Shown: positions 1 through 10,126 of the stretch, piece after piece
Numbering within the stretch: position 1 is the first letter of the stretch
How the letters are laid out: every line of letters begins with the position of its first letter
Source of the DNA: Spirulina sp. CCY15215
GTDB lineage: Bacteria > Cyanobacteriota > Cyanobacteriia > Cyanobacteriales > Spirulinaceae
Assembly: GCF_016888125.1 (NCBI RefSeq)
Contig: NZ_JACSWA010000337.1
Span: 1 to 45,058 of the forward strand
Length of the DNA stretch: 45,058 nt
Reading direction: 5' to 3'
The notes under the pieces: model-generated
What the model was told of the DNA's origin: nothing
Databases searched by the model: none
Seen by the model: the letters and a program-made list of their open reading frames with translations, nothing else
Program-made: the position numbers and the translations under genes

Positions 1-97
1 GAGCGAGACTTACGCAGCTAGGGAGCGAGACTTACGCAGCTAGGGAGCGAGACTTACGCAGCTAGGGAGCGAGACTTACGCAGCTAGGGAGCGAGAC
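1..97. repeat. 22-bp tandem repeat, four copies plus a partial
   Basis: Four identical 22-bp units (1-22, 23-44, 45-66, 67-88), each reading GAGCGAGACTTACGCAGCTA followed by GG, then a fifth copy that breaks after nine bases. The array probably continues beyond the left edge. No ORF crosses it. Confidence 0.9.
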
Positions 98-147
98 GCT
101 CCCACTACTGTATTCTATCCGTATGGTAGTGCGGGCATCTTGCCCGC
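87..147. repeat. Paired stem-loop repeat
   Basis: Two perfect 7-bp stems with 3-base loops lie 27 bp apart: GGGAGCG/CGCTCCC at 87-103 and GCGGGCA/TGCCCGC at 131-147. The first is made from the broken last unit of the 22-bp array. Neither has a T-run, so they look like dispersed cyanobacterial intergenic repeats rather than terminators. Confidence 0.6.
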
Positions 148-154
148 TAATGCG

Positions 155-225
155 TCAGTCCTATAATTATCAATTATCAATGAAGAATTATCAATTTATC
201 AATTATCTAACTTAATTATCTAACT
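155..225. repeat. Degenerate AT-rich heptad repeat (ATTATCA type)
   Basis: Near-heptameric copies of AATTATC/ATTATCA fill the gap and run into the end of the DUF58 gene, whose TAA stop (218-216, - strand) lies inside the array. Same style as the heptad arrays near 2390 and 15562. Confidence 0.6.
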
Positions 226-1373
226 TGTCGCTGTAACTGGTCTTGTAAAGGTTGTTCGGAATCGATCGCTAAACCGATGAGATTTCCTGTAACATCTGAG
301 GGAACAAAACTGGCTGTAGAATTGGTAAAGAGTAGATAACAACTGCCACGAGGAAGAGTATTTATACTATTTGCATGAGGTGTTAACCAAACTAAGGGAA
401 ACTTTAAGGGAATTTCTGTCGTTTTTTCTTCTTGAATATAAGTAGCGGCAAGGGTTTCCAAAACAACGCGATTTCCTTGCACTAAACCTGTTTGTGCAGT
501 CCACAATTGGACGCTAAATTGGCAGCGACTGGCGTAAAAATAAAGAGATGCTGCTGCAATGACAGCCCGTTCAAATTCCTCGGAGTTCCAAGCTGCACCA
601 CTATCTAAACAAATAATTACTTCTTTGCCACTGGTAATCACTTCGAGTTCTCTAACTTGTAGTGTTCCCAGTCTGGCGCTAGTTCGCCAGTGAATTAAAC
701 GGGTCGGATCGCCAGTACGATAGGGACGCAGGGCTTTGGTAATTCCTTCTGTTGCTGATTGATAGCGGCGATCGCTTTCATTTTGCAGTCTTTCTTCTCT
801 CCCAATGGTATCGACGAGAGGACAATAACGCAGGGGTAAAACTTGCGGGTAAACAATGGCTTTTGCGGGGACTTTTCGACTGCGACGCGCCCAAAATAAA
901 CCCAAGGGAGTTGCGGTTCTCAGTTCTACTTCTTGCCAGCGATAAACGCCCCGTTTTTGGGTAGGATGATAATAGGTAATGCGCTGGGTTTGATGGGGAA
1001 GAATTTGCTCGATCGCCGTGGGTTTGGCTGTTCCGAGAACTGAAGGTAAAAGATCGTAGGCTTGTAGCAGCGATCGCGGACTATTGCTAGTATTTTCTAT
1101 TTCTAGCTCTAATGTGATATTATCTCCCGCACTAATTGGAGCGATGAGACGACGACTTACCTTAATGTGAGAAAGAGAGCGCCCAGCGAGGACGGCACCG
1201 AGTCCCAATAAGGCGAAAATAATGCCGCTAATGGCATATAACCACCCGGCCATTGTATTAGTAGCTGCCCCAAAGAAACATAAGGCGATCGCCAGTAAAA
1301 CACCCCCAGAATAAGCGGGTTTAACCCAATTGCGTTCTAACCAATCTAGCGTCCGTGTCATTATTTTGAACAT
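216..1373 (-). CDS. DUF58 domain-containing protein
   Basis: A 385-aa protein with two adjacent hydrophobic segments near the N-terminus (about residues 22-65), which should anchor it in the membrane, followed by a soluble region. The conserved DUF58 core is visible as IHWRTSARLGTLQVRELE, followed by a von Willebrand A-like strand (VIICLDSGAAWN). Family members often sit beside MoxR-type ATPases and transglutaminase-like proteins, but no such partner is in this window; it could lie beyond the left edge. An in-frame ATG four codons downstream (MTRTL) is an alternative start. Exact function unknown; the family assignment is firm. Confidence 0.85.
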   Translation of the reverse strand: MFKIMTRTLDWLERNWVKPAYSGGVLLAIALCFFGAATNTMAGWLYAISGIIFALLGLGAVLAGRSLSHIKVSRRLIAPISAGDNITLELEIENTSNSPRSLLQAYDLLPSVLGTAKPTAIEQILPHQTQRITYYHPTQKRGVYRWQEVELRTATPLGLFWARRSRKVPAKAIVYPQVLPLRYCPLVDTIGREERLQNESDRRYQSATEGITKALRPYRTGDPTRLIHWRTSARLGTLQVRELEVITSGKEVIICLDSGAAWNSEEFERAVIAAASLYFYASRCQFSVQLWTAQTGLVQGNRVVLETLAATYIQEEKTTEIPLKFPLVWLTPHANSINTLPRGSCYLLFTNSTASFVPSDVTGNLIGLAIDSEQPLQDQLQRQVR

Positions 1374-1455
1374 GATTTCCGCGATCGCAATCTTTGCTTT
1401 TCGATTTTAACCGAAAAGATTAGGATTGCAAAGCATCAAATTGTTGTTAAGAAGG

Positions 1456-2370
1456 TTAGACAGCAATCGGTTCGCGGAATTGCCCCGTATTTCTCAAGGC
1501 ATCTAAAAAGGCAAAAACAACTGGAGGATGCAGGGCATTTTCTAAAATTGAGGCTCCCAAAGTACGAGAGAGATGACAAGGTAACTTACAAACTTTAATA
1601 TTAGCAGGAATGGGTTCCGCCGCCATGCGGGGTAAAATTGTTGCCCCTAACCCGCGCATTACCATTGCGATCGCCGTAGAATCTTCTTGGATTTCGTAAG
1701 CAATGTCAATGGGTACTTCCGACTGTTGCAAGCATTTGCGAATTCTGGCGCTACAACTGGCATGACGTGAGAGAATTAAAGGATAAGAGGCAAGTTTCTG
1801 CCAAGTGAGTTGAGTTTGTTTTTCCCGTGCTTGAGGCGGTAAAAGCGCAATATATTCATCTTCAACGATCTCCCAAGTGGAAAACCCTTCCCCAACTAAA
1901 CATTCTGTGACTCCAATATCAACTTCTCTTTGTCTAAGTGCCTGTTCGATTTCATAAATTTCTCCGTATTCGGCGATATCGATTTGAATATTGGGGAAAT
2001 GGCGATGCAGCCTGGCGATCGCCGACGGTAATAAGTGAGTTGCCACGCTTCGGAAAGCAGCAATGCGAACTTGTCCCCCATCTAATCCTTTATCGCGATT
2101 GGCTTCTCGGGCGATTCCCTCCAATAAGTGTAAAACCTGCCGAGCTTGTGCTACAATGCGATCGCCAACAGGGGTGACTTTTGCCCCCTGTCGCCCTCGT
2201 TTAACCAGTTGTACCCCTAATTCTTCCTCGAGTTGCGCGATCGCGTGGCTGACTGTCGATTGAGACAAGTCCAATTCAAGAGCAGCCGTACTGAAATTTT
2301 GACAATCTGCAACCGCAACGAGGGCGCGGAATTGCGAGATTTTTAACTTGTAGGGGTTGATAGCACTCAT
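1456..2370 (-). CDS. LysR-family transcriptional regulator
   Basis: 304 aa, normal length for the family. The winged helix-turn-helix is at about residues 10-68 (FSTAALELDLSQSTVSHAIA is the recognition region), followed by a LysR substrate-binding domain from about residue 95 to the end. It is divergent from the 94-aa gene at 2671, the arrangement in which LysR proteins usually control the opposite gene and themselves. An inverted repeat with ATC-N9-GAT geometry lies between them (2562-2582). Not the typical RbcR N-terminus. The effector and targets cannot be read from sequence. Confidence 0.92.
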   Translation of the reverse strand: MSAINPYKLKISQFRALVAVADCQNFSTAALELDLSQSTVSHAIAQLEEELGVQLVKRGRQGAKVTPVGDRIVAQARQVLHLLEGIAREANRDKGLDGGQVRIAAFRSVATHLLPSAIARLHRHFPNIQIDIAEYGEIYEIEQALRQREVDIGVTECLVGEGFSTWEIVEDEYIALLPPQAREKQTQLTWQKLASYPLILSRHASCSARIRKCLQQSEVPIDIAYEIQEDSTAIAMVMRGLGATILPRMAAEPIPANIKVCKLPCHLSRTLGASILENALHPPVVFAFLDALRNTGQFREPIAV

Positions 2371-2385
2371 GGGAAAGAGAGTTGG

Positions 2386-2526
<141 letters not shown>

Positions 2527-2561
2527 GATTGATAACTATAATAGGTAGCTATTTTTTGCTA

Positions 2562-2582
2562 TCTATCGATTTTATCGATAGA
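2562..2582. promoter_or_regulatory. Inverted repeat, candidate LysR operator
   Basis: A perfect 9-bp inverted repeat with a 3-base centre (TCTATCGAT-TTT-ATCGATAGA). Read as a LysR-type box it gives ATC-N9-GAT (2565-2579) and T-N11-A. It lies between the divergent LysR gene and the 94-aa gene, 18 bp before a promoter-like -35 element. Confidence 0.5.
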
Positions 2583-2600
2583 AGATATCTACGTTATGCT

Positions 2601-2630
2601 TTGAATATTAAGTTTTCTTCTTGCTATAGT
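2601..2630 (+). promoter_or_regulatory. Candidate promoter of the 94-aa gene
   Basis: TTGAAT at 2601-2606 and TATAGT at 2625-2630, separated by 18 bp, end 40 bp before the ATG at 2671. Inferred from consensus only. Confidence 0.4.
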
Positions 2631-2670
2631 CAAAGTATCAACCGCAAAAGACGGGAGCGAATATTGAATT

Positions 2671-2955
2671 ATGACTAACTATAGCATTTCCACGACGCAA
2701 CAAAAATTAGAGCGCATTTACAACGAAGGTGAAGCGAAAACGACTCAAAATGTTGAATTTAACTCAGGATTTCAGCAATTTCTGCAAGATTTCTTTGCTT
2801 TTCTCTCAGGTAGCGAAGAACCTCGCGTTTCGATCCGTCGCGATCGCACTGGAAACAAAGTATACAACGCTTACGATCCTGTAACAAATTCTTCATTTTC
2901 CAGCACCAGCGAAACAGAATTGAGAACCTGGCTAGAAGGACGCTACTATCATTAA
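2671..2955 (+). CDS. Hypothetical 94-aa protein
   Basis: A small soluble protein with no membrane segment or recognisable catalytic motif. Residues 30-48 are rich in Phe (FQQFLQDFFAFLSGSEEP); the C-terminal half ends in LRTWLEGRYYH. It follows a promoter-like pair and a candidate LysR operator and is divergent from the LysR gene, so it is the most likely target of that regulator. It looks like a real gene: base use matches the neighbours, and it has its own upstream signals and a downstream inverted repeat. Function unknown. Confidence 0.7.
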   Translation: MTNYSISTTQQKLERIYNEGEAKTTQNVEFNSGFQQFLQDFFAFLSGSEEPRVSIRRDRTGNKVYNAYDPVTNSSFSSTSETELRTWLEGRYYH

Positions 2956-2994
2956 AAAAGGATGTTAGAGCAAAAACACAATCTCGCTAATTCT

Positions 2995-3054
2995 TGAAAA
3001 ACTCAAAGGCTTAAAAATGCGATCGCGATCGGTTTTTGACTTTTGAGTTTTTCA
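2995..3054 (+). terminator. Long inverted repeat downstream of the 94-aa gene
   Basis: TGAAAAACTCAAA (2995-3007) pairs perfectly with TTTGAGTTTTTCA (3042-3054), 13 bp. The 34-base loop contains further pairable A and T runs. The T-rich right arm could act as a terminator. A HIP1-like GCGATCGCGATC lies in the loop. Confidence 0.5.
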
Positions 3055-3155
3055 GATTCTAGAAGCAAAGCTAAAGCTAAATTGAGGATGGAAATCTATA
3101 AATCTCATCACGCGATACAATAGAAGGCGATCGATAACGCATTCTCGAAACGATA

Positions 3156-3914
3156 ATGGCAACAACCGACCTCGAAGAAGCCCCCGCAACAACTCCTGAA
3201 CTCGATGACCTTCCCGATGATGTTGAAATGTCTCTCTTCGACCATCTCGACGAACTGCGATGGCGGATTTTCTCAAGTTTAATCGCGATCTTCATTTGTT
3301 GTATTGGTTGCTTTTTCTTCGTAAAACCCATTGTTAATCTACTGGAAATGCCCGCTCATGGGGTAAAGTTCTTAGAACTTACACCAGGAGAATTCTTCTT
3401 CGTTTCCATTAAGGTCGCAGGCTATACAGGTATACTGATTTCTAGCCCTTGGATTCTCTACCAAGTTATTCAATTTGTCTTACCAGGGTTAACTCGTCGC
3501 GAACGTCGTCTTCTCGGTCCCGTTGTTCTAGGATCGGGAATTCTCTTTTTTGCAGGCTTGGCTTTCTCATATATTGCCCTCGTTCCCGCAGCCTTAAACT
3601 TTTTTATCAATTACGGTGCAGATGTTGTCGAACAAGCCTGGTCGATCGATCGCTATTTTGAATTTATTCTTTTATTGCTGTTCGGAACCGGTTTAGTTTT
3701 TCAAGTGCCAATCCTCCAGTTAATTTTGGCACAATTGGGAATCATTAGTTCTGAGAAAATGCTTTCGGGATGGCGTTATATTGTTCTTGCTGCCGCAATT
3801 TTGGGTGCAGTGATTACACCTTCTACAGATCCCATTACTCAGTCTCTTCTGGGAGGGGCAGTTTTAGTTTTATATTTTGGTGGTATCGGTGTTGTCAAAC
3901 TGATTGGGAAATAA
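3156..3914 (+). CDS. tatC: Twin-arginine translocase subunit TatC
   Basis: 252 aa. An acidic N-terminal tail is followed by the family signature [15 protein letters not shown] and six predicted membrane helices. The conserved first periplasmic region ([15 protein letters not shown]) and the late motif [14 protein letters not shown] are both present. TatC is the receptor for folded proteins carrying twin-arginine signals and forms the translocase with TatA/TatB, in cyanobacteria in thylakoid and plasma membranes. The gene stands alone here; no tatA is nearby. Length and motifs are complete. Confidence 0.97.
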   Translation: MATTDLEEAPATTPELDDLPDDVEMSLFDHLDELRWRIFSSLIAIFICCIGCFFFVKPIVNLLEMPAHGVKFLELTPGEFFFVSIKVAGYTGILISSPWILYQVIQFVLPGLTRRERRLLGPVVLGSGILFFAGLAFSYIALVPAALNFFINYGADVVEQAWSIDRYFEFILLLLFGTGLVFQVPILQLILAQLGIISSEKMLSGWRYIVLAAAILGAVITPSTDPITQSLLGGAVLVLYFGGIGVVKLIGK

Positions 3915-3984
3915 TTTCTTGATTGTTGGGCGATCGACTCATCTCAAATCTGCTTAAATGAAATAATAAAATGTTTCTAAGGTA

Positions 3985-5397
3985 ATGAACCAAACTCCAT
4001 CCATATCCGATCCCAGTGTCGATATTTTCCTCTACGATCTATATAGCGGACTCGGTAAAAGCGAAGAGGATATTGAAAGCGATCGCCGCCGTTTTTGGAA
4101 TCGCATTTACGACGAAAACTATATCGACAAAAACATAGAAGCCTTCAAAAAGAAAGAACGAGATTTTTCTAACTCTATCGAATTGTTAGATTCACATATT
4201 AAGCCTTTTGATGCCCCTCTCGATGGCTACTATTACCCTGTTAAACTGGGGGATACTCTGGCTTTACAAATCAATTGTACTGGACGCAATAACGATCCAG
4301 ATCGCGAACAAAACTCTACTGCTGAAAGATTCCTAGAACTGCAAAAATTTGTCAGAATTATTGACAATCATACCACAAAAATACCAGCTAAACTCGGACA
4401 AAGCTGGCTTTTTTTAGGACAGATCGATAGTGCAACTCAAGACCCAAAGGAAATCGAAAAAATTGCCGAATCCTGTTCTAAATATTTAGAAATAATCAAA
4501 AAAATTAATTGGAAACAAGATTTAATCGGACAAGGAATCTATCAAGAAGCATATTTATACGAACTCGAACAACCCAATACTATTCTGGATGGAGAAAATC
4601 GGACTCATCATATCTTAATCTGTTTATTTCCTCAATATAAAACCCCAGCAGAAATTGAAAAAATTATAGGAGATTTGTATCCCGATTTTATGTCCTTGTT
4701 TCATTATCGCAGCAAAATCCTCTGGATTTACGAACAAAGCCGCACAATTAAAGCAATTTTACAAAGCGTATCGGGGGATCTAAAAAATATGGTTGATAAT
4801 ATATCGAGACGGTTAGAAAGTTCTCAACTCGATCTGAAGCAGTTGCAGAAAGACCTCGGAAATACTTTGGAAATGTTGTGTTTGTGTGGTACTCACCTCA
4901 GCTATTTTCAAGAATACCTGATGAATATTAAAATAAACCAAAAAAATTATCAAAACCGTTTGCAATGGATGCGCGATCGCAATAATTCTACCCTCTGCGA
5001 TCTGAAATTTTTTGAGGCATTTGCCAACTCTGCTAAGGATAAAACCGAACAAATAGAGATAGATTATAAAGTTCTCAGTGAAGGAATAAAACCCCTTTAT
5101 AGTTTCATTCAAACCCTAGAAGGAATCATGGCGATCGAACGCACTCAAAACGAACGTACTTTGAATAATACGATCGCGATCGCAGGAGTAGGAATTAGTG
5201 TCGCTTCCTTAGTTGCTGCTAGTATTGGACAAGAAGAAAGTCGCATCATAATCAAACAATTTGTGACTATTCCAGAAGACTCAATCTCTTCTTTTCTACA
5301 AATTAGTTTCATATTTTTTCCTTTAGTAATCAGTATTTTTTTAGGAGTCATTAGTGGAGTTTTGACCTTTCTAATCTTGCGATTCTTCAAAAAATAG
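3985..5397 (+). CDS. Unknown coiled-coil protein with C-terminal membrane segments
   Basis: 470 aa, not recognised. The first 250 residues are soluble and charged. Residues 255-385 look helical and partly coiled-coil (LDLKQLQKDLGNTLEMLCLC and following). Two hydrophobic segments come at the end (about 391-410 and 440-466), so the bulk would face one side of a membrane with a hairpin anchor. The layout is loosely like CorA-type channels, but the GMN signature is missing. It follows tatC by 70 bp on the same strand. Base use matches the neighbours. Confidence 0.65.
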   Translation: MNQTPSISDPSVDIFLYDLYSGLGKSEEDIESDRRRFWNRIYDENYIDKNIEAFKKKERDFSNSIELLDSHIKPFDAPLDGYYYPVKLGDTLALQINCTGRNNDPDREQNSTAERFLELQKFVRIIDNHTTKIPAKLGQSWLFLGQIDSATQDPKEIEKIAESCSKYLEIIKKINWKQDLIGQGIYQEAYLYELEQPNTILDGENRTHHILICLFPQYKTPAEIEKIIGDLYPDFMSLFHYRSKILWIYEQSRTIKAILQSVSGDLKNMVDNISRRLESSQLDLKQLQKDLGNTLEMLCLCGTHLSYFQEYLMNIKINQKNYQNRLQWMRDRNNSTLCDLKFFEAFANSAKDKTEQIEIDYKVLSEGIKPLYSFIQTLEGIMAIERTQNERTLNNTIAIAGVGISVASLVAASIGQEESRIIIKQFVTIPEDSISSFLQISFIFFPLVISIFLGVISGVLTFLILRFFKK

Positions 5398-5401
5398 TCT
5401 C

Positions 5402-5420
5402 AAAAAGATGCACTCTTTTT
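5402..5420. terminator. AT-rich hairpin between convergent genes
   Basis: AAAAAGA (5402-5408) pairs with TCTTTTT (5414-5420) over a 5-base loop and continues into a T-run. It lies in the 28-bp gap between the convergent unknown gene and bioY, so it could serve both. Weak stem. Confidence 0.35.
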
Positions 5421-5425
5421 TCTAT

Positions 5426-6091
5426 TCAATAGAACATAATTCGCCGCAGGGCAAATGCTAACACAGAAACCCCACAGACAATCGTACTTTGTCCAAATAA
5501 AGGACGTAGAGAATATTGTAAAATGTCTTGCAATAACGCAATAAATCCCTCATCAATGAAGCCAAAAAGATGCAAACCAATCAAATAGATAATACCTAAC
5601 AGATGAATGGTAAATAAGCCACAAAAACAACTAAATGCCAGTGCTTCTAGGGTAGGTTTTGTGCGAAAAGCCAAAGAACCGCAAATCCAAGCCCCAGGAA
5701 TAAAGCCCAATAAATAACCAAAAGTCGGCTCTATAATGTAGTCTAAGCCGCCTCCGTGGGTAAAAATACGAAATCTCGGTAAAAATAGCCCTAATAAGAT
5801 ATAGATAATTTGTGAAAGCGCCCCTGATTGCTTCCCTCCCAAACATCCCACCAGTAATACCGCCCCCACCTGAAATGTTACCCCTAAAGCGTAAGTTTGT
5901 ACGCCGCTTTCCGATGCCCAATTCCACGGTAAAGTTGTCGTAGAAGGTTCCATAAAAGTCCCACCAATCGTCAAAAACAAACCCACCACCGCCCAAAGCA
6001 GTTTGTAAGGTAGGGAAAGATTGGGATTATTTGCGGATTTGCGGCGAATGGGACGACTGCGCTTTCTTCTACGAGGGTTTTTTGTACTCAT
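5426..6091 (-). CDS. bioY: Biotin transporter substrate-binding subunit BioY
   Basis: 221 aa. A basic N-terminal tail (RRRKRSRPIRRK) precedes about six membrane helices. The BioY core motif is clear: GALSQIIYILLGLFLPRF, then a Gly-rich stretch and IIEPTFGYLLGFIPGAW. BioY is the biotin-binding S component of an energy-coupling-factor transporter. An EcfT-like subunit lies about 5 kb away at 11267. The ATG is only 10 nt after the 3' end of the tRNA-Ser gene, with no room for a normal leader or ribosome-binding site outside the tRNA. Confidence 0.92.
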   Translation of the reverse strand: MSTKNPRRRKRSRPIRRKSANNPNLSLPYKLLWAVVGLFLTIGGTFMEPSTTTLPWNWASESGVQTYALGVTFQVGAVLLVGCLGGKQSGALSQIIYILLGLFLPRFRIFTHGGGLDYIIEPTFGYLLGFIPGAWICGSLAFRTKPTLEALAFSCFCGLFTIHLLGIIYLIGLHLFGFIDEGFIALLQDILQYSLRPLFGQSTIVCGVSVLAFALRRIMFY

Positions 6092-6101
6092 CTTTAAAAT
6101 A

Positions 6102-6186
6102 CGGAGAGGGTGGGATTCGAACCCACGGAACCTTTCGGTTCACTCGATTTCAAGTCGAGAGCGTTCGACCACTCTGCCACCTCTCC
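6102..6186 (-). tRNA. trnS-UGA: tRNA-Ser (UGA)
   Basis: An 85-nt class II tRNA on the minus strand. The acceptor stem is GGAGAGG/CCTCTCC with a G discriminator base. The anticodon arm is CTCGA-CTTGAAA-TCGAG with anticodon TGA, followed by a long variable arm (ACCGAAAGGT) and the T loop GGTTCGAATCC. CCA is not encoded. Flanked by 12 nt to the metallophosphoesterase stop and 10 nt to the bioY start, all on the same strand. Confidence 0.97.
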
Positions 6187-6198
6187 ACAAGTCTTTTC

Positions 6199-7095
6199 TT
6201 ATAATAACAAGGAGAAGGGAAAAAAGATGTCTTGAGAAATAATTTGATAATCCTGACCTACCCAAACCAGAGAAATCTTTGTCACCTCTCCATCTTGCAA
6301 AACCACAATCGAAAAATTGCGCCGAATGTCGTTCTTACGGTTAATAATACGGGGAACCTGTGCTGCATTCAGATAAAAGGTACTTCCTTGAATTTGTAGC
6401 ATCTGGCGCTGTTGGTGTTGGGTATGGCGCAAACTTTGGTGCATATGACCAAAGGTGACAAGGGGAATTTTTTTGTTGAAGTGGCGAGTTTTGGCGATCG
6501 CCTCCGTTAAATCCAAGTCTCCGCGATCGCCTCCTATGGGTTCCCAGTCCCGGCCGCAAATATCTTCTGGGCGATCGCCTAACCCATAGGGTCCATTATG
6601 GGACAGGAAAATCAAGGTTTCTTGAGATGTTTCTTGGGCTGCTGCAACAATGCGATCGCATGACTCAGTAAATCCGTTGACGTTGTAGCGATCGCGGAAA
6701 AATTCTGGGCTACTCCACTCAGATCCTCCCCAACTAAAGGGACGACCTCCGACGACAGAAAGCCCCAATTCGGGAAAATCTCGCTTTCCATAGCCCACGT
6801 GCGCCTCTCCTAAGATGTCCAACTGTTCTTGCACGCGATCGACCTTTTTAGGGTCATAGGGGGGCTTTTTCCGACCCCAAGGAGAGGCAGTATACCAGGC
6901 ATCGTGATTGCCTAAAACAGCCGCAAAAGGGAGAGTCGTGGCAGCAACTTCTCGAACGACGGCGATCGCCTCGTTACCAAAATCCCCCACAAAAAGAACT
7001 AAATCAACCCCTAAATGTTCGAGAGCAATTCTATCTTCTGCTTCCCATTGGTCGTGAATATCCCCCACGACTGCAATTTTAATTTCTGCTTTCAT
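6199..7095 (-). CDS. Metallophosphoesterase (calcineurin-like family)
   Basis: 298 aa. The metal-binding motifs of the calcineurin-like phosphoesterase fold are in order: GDIH near residue 11, GDFGN near 37, GNHD near 61, and later LSHNGP and the C-terminal GHMH. It resembles the cyanobacterial and plant group known as TIGR04168, recalled from memory rather than searched. The substrate is unknown. The stop codon is 12 nt upstream of the tRNA-Ser gene, so the tRNA may be co-transcribed with it. Confidence 0.9.
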   Translation of the reverse strand: MKAEIKIAVVGDIHDQWEAEDRIALEHLGVDLVLFVGDFGNEAIAVVREVAATTLPFAAVLGNHDAWYTASPWGRKKPPYDPKKVDRVQEQLDILGEAHVGYGKRDFPELGLSVVGGRPFSWGGSEWSSPEFFRDRYNVNGFTESCDRIVAAAQETSQETLIFLSHNGPYGLGDRPEDICGRDWEPIGGDRGDLDLTEAIAKTRHFNKKIPLVTFGHMHQSLRHTQHQQRQMLQIQGSTFYLNAAQVPRIINRKNDIRRNFSIVVLQDGEVTKISLVWVGQDYQIISQDIFFPFSLLL

Positions 7096-7193
7096 AACAA
7101 AAACAATACAAGTATCCTATTTTGTCTTAAATTGGCCAGAAAAAGCTATTTTCATTAATAATAGGAAAAAGAAATCGAATTCTGGATTAGACC

Positions 7194-10073
7194 GTGACAG
7201 AACAACAGAGCTACAAAGAAACCGTCAATCTTCCCAAAACTGACTTTAGCATGAGAGCTAATGCCGTCCAGCGCGAACCGGAATTGCAACAATTTTGGGC
7301 TGATGAGCAGATTTATGAAACCCTGTCGCGGGATAATCCAGGGGAAATTTTCGTGCTTCACGATGGACCCCCCTACGCGAATGGGTCTCTGCACATGGGT
7401 CACGCCCTCAATAAGATTCTTAAAGATATTATTAATAAATATAAAATTTTGCAAGGGCGCAAAGTTCGTTATGTTCCAGGTTGGGACTGTCACGGACTGC
7501 CTATTGAACTGAAAGTTCTGCAAAAAATGAAGCAGAAGGAACGGGAAAAACTAACTCCTTTATCTCTGCGTCAAAAAGCGAAAGAATTCGCGATCGCGTC
7601 CATGGAGGAACAGCGATCGGGATTTAAACGCTACGGCATTTGGGGAGATTGGGACAATCCTTATTTAACTCTACAACCGGAATACGAAGCCGCCCAAATT
7701 GCCGTTTTTGGCAAAATGGCACTCAAGGGTTATATCTATCGCGGTTTAAAGTCAGTTCATTGGAGTCCCAGTTCTAAAACTGCCCTCGCGGAAGCAGAGT
7801 TAGAATATCCTGAAGGTCACACTTCTCGCAGTATCTATGTTGCTTTTTCCATGTTAAAGGCTGCCCCAGCAGTTGAGGAAAAATTGGCTGAATTTTTGCC
7901 CAATTTAGGAGTAGCCATTTGGACAACAACCCCTTGGACAATTCCTGCTAATTTGGGTGTCGCGGTTAACCCTGAATTAACTTATGCTGTGGTGGAAATG
8001 GCGGGGGAAATTACTACTCCTCAATATTTACTCATTGCTGAGGATTTACAAGCAAGATTGAGTGAAAAATTAGGCACAATATTAACAGTAAAAACAACAG
8101 TTAAAGGGGCAGAATTAGAAGGCTGTACTTATCAGCATCCTCTCTGCGATCGCGAGAGTAAAATTCTCATTGGTGGCGATTACGTGACCACAGAATCAGG
8201 GACGGGTTTAGTACATACGGCACCCGGTCACGGTCAAGAAGATTTTATCGTGGGACAGCGCTACGGACTGCCTATTTTGTCTCCAGTTGATGAGAATGGA
8301 AACTTTACCGAAGAAGCAGGAAAATTTAAAGGTTTAAATGTTTTAAAAGATGCCAATGGCGCAATTATTGAAGCCTTAATTGAAGCAAACGCTTTACTTT
8401 TAGAAGAGTCCTACGTGCATAAATATCCCTACGATTGGCGCACCAAAAAACCGACCATTTTCCGGGCAACAGAACAATGGTTTGCTTCTGTAGAGGGGTT
8501 TCGAGATGAAGCATTAAAGGCAATTTCTACTGTAGAATGGATTCCCTCTCAAGGACAAAATCGCATCACCCCAATGGTTAGCGATCGCGCAGATTGGTGC
8601 ATCTCTCGTCAGCGCAGTTGGGGAATGCCGATTCCTGTATTCTACGATGAAGAAACCAACGAACCTTTAGTGACTCAAGAAACTATCGACCATATCCAAA
8701 CAATTATCGCCAAAAATGGCTCTGATGCGTGGTGGAAACTATCCGTAGAAGAGTTACTTCCCGAACAATATCGCAATAATGGTAAGACCTATCGGAAAGG
8801 CATGGATACAATGGATGTTTGGTTTGATTCCGGTTCTTCTTGGGCTGCTGTTGCTAATAACCGAGAAGAATTAAAATATCCTGTGGATATATATTTAGAA
8901 GGATCGGATCAGCATCGCGGTTGGTTTCAATCTAGTTTGTTAACTAGCGTCGCAACTAATGGAATTGCTCCCTATAAAACAGTATTAACCCACGGATTTG
9001 CTCTCGATGAAAAGGGATATAAAATGAGTAAATCCCTCGGTAATGTCATCGATCCCAACATGATTATTAATGGCGGGAATAATAAGAAGAAAGAACCCGC
9101 TTATGGTGCCGACGTACTGCGTTTATGGGTTTCTTCCGTCGATTACTCTAACGATGTTCTGATTGGTAACAATATTATCAAACAACTGTCCGATGTGTAT
9201 CGCAAGATTCGCAATACATCGCGATTCTTGTTGGGAAATTTACATGATTTTGACCCTAAAAAACACGCGGTTGCTTATGAAGAAATGGCAGAACTCGATC
9301 GCTATATGCTACATCGCATTACGGAAGTTTTTGACGATATTACCGAAGCATTTGATACTTATCAATTTTACCGTTTCTTCCAAGCTATCCAAAATTTCTG
9401 TGTAGTCGATCTATCCAATTTCTATCTCGATATCGCCAAGGATCGCCTCTATATTTCTGCGTTGAATTCTCCCCGTCGTCGCAGTTGTCAAACTGTCCTA
9501 TCTATTGCTTTAGAAAGTTTAGCTAAATCGATCGCCCCAGTATTGTCCCATACGGCGGAAGACATCTGGCAATTTTTGCCCTATAAGACCCCTTATAAGT
9601 CCGTCTTTGCCTCGGGTTGGTTGGAAATGAAGTCTGAGTGGAAAAAGCCAAAACTTGCCGCTTCTTGGACGATTTTACGCGATATCCGAACGGAAGTGAA
9701 TAAGGTGATGGAACAAGCACGCAGCGAGAAGGCGATCGGTTCTTCTTTAGATGCTAAAGTGTTAATCTATAGCACCGATGTAGCGTTAAAACAATCTTTG
9801 CAAGCATTAAACCCAATAGAGAGTTTAGCCGGAAATCGCATTGACGAACTGCGCTATCTTTTCCTAGCTTCCCAAGTTGAATTAGTCGATTCTCTCGATA
9901 CAATTCAAAAAGCAGAATACAAAAGTGAATCCGATAATATTGCCATTGGTATTATCAAAGCAGAGGGAGAAAAATGCGATCGCTGTTGGAATTATTCCAC
10001 TTATGTTGGTCAATCTAGCCAACATCCTTTGCTGTGCGATCGCTGCGAAACTGCATTGTCTGGAGATTTTTAA
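7194..10073 (+). CDS. ileS: Isoleucyl-tRNA synthetase
   Basis: 959 aa from a GTG start, full bacterial length. The class I signature is present as HMGH (in [10 protein letters not shown]) and KMSKS (in [12 protein letters not shown]), with the large editing domain inserted between them (about residues 185-400, including [17 protein letters not shown]). The C-terminal zinc finger is intact with two Cys pairs (CDRC near 942 and near 950). It charges tRNA-Ile in the cytoplasm. No in-frame ATG precedes the conserved N-terminal region closely, which supports the GTG. Confidence 0.98.
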   Translation: MTEQQSYKETVNLPKTDFSMRANAVQREPELQQFWADEQIYETLSRDNPGEIFVLHDGPPYANGSLHMGHALNKILKDIINKYKILQGRKVRYVPGWDCHGLPIELKVLQKMKQKEREKLTPLSLRQKAKEFAIASMEEQRSGFKRYGIWGDWDNPYLTLQPEYEAAQIAVFGKMALKGYIYRGLKSVHWSPSSKTALAEAELEYPEGHTSRSIYVAFSMLKAAPAVEEKLAEFLPNLGVAIWTTTPWTIPANLGVAVNPELTYAVVEMAGEITTPQYLLIAEDLQARLSEKLGTILTVKTTVKGAELEGCTYQHPLCDRESKILIGGDYVTTESGTGLVHTAPGHGQEDFIVGQRYGLPILSPVDENGNFTEEAGKFKGLNVLKDANGAIIEALIEANALLLEESYVHKYPYDWRTKKPTIFRATEQWFASVEGFRDEALKAISTVEWIPSQGQNRITPMVSDRADWCISRQRSWGMPIPVFYDEETNEPLVTQETIDHIQTIIAKNGSDAWWKLSVEELLPEQYRNNGKTYRKGMDTMDVWFDSGSSWAAVANNREELKYPVDIYLEGSDQHRGWFQSSLLTSVATNGIAPYKTVLTHGFALDEKGYKMSKSLGNVIDPNMIINGGNNKKKEPAYGADVLRLWVSSVDYSNDVLIGNNIIKQLSDVYRKIRNTSRFLLGNLHDFDPKKHAVAYEEMAELDRYMLHRITEVFDDITEAFDTYQFYRFFQAIQNFCVVDLSNFYLDIAKDRLYISALNSPRRRSCQTVLSIALESLAKSIAPVLSHTAEDIWQFLPYKTPYKSVFASGWLEMKSEWKKPKLAASWTILRDIRTEVNKVMEQARSEKAIGSSLDAKVLIYSTDVALKQSLQALNPIESLAGNRIDELRYLFLASQVELVDSLDTIQKAEYKSESDNIAIGIIKAEGEKCDRCWNYSTYVGQSSQHPLLCDRCETALSGDF

Positions 10074-10126
10074 CTCCTATATATGAAATTATATGAGTTG
10101 ATTTTAGACGTTTATCTTCTTGCCAA

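Noticed and set aside
1-97. Possible CRISPR array
   Set aside because: The units are 22 bp and directly adjacent with no spacers, and no cas genes are near.
3985-5397. CorA-type magnesium channel
   Set aside because: The GMN motif and its typical pore helix are absent.
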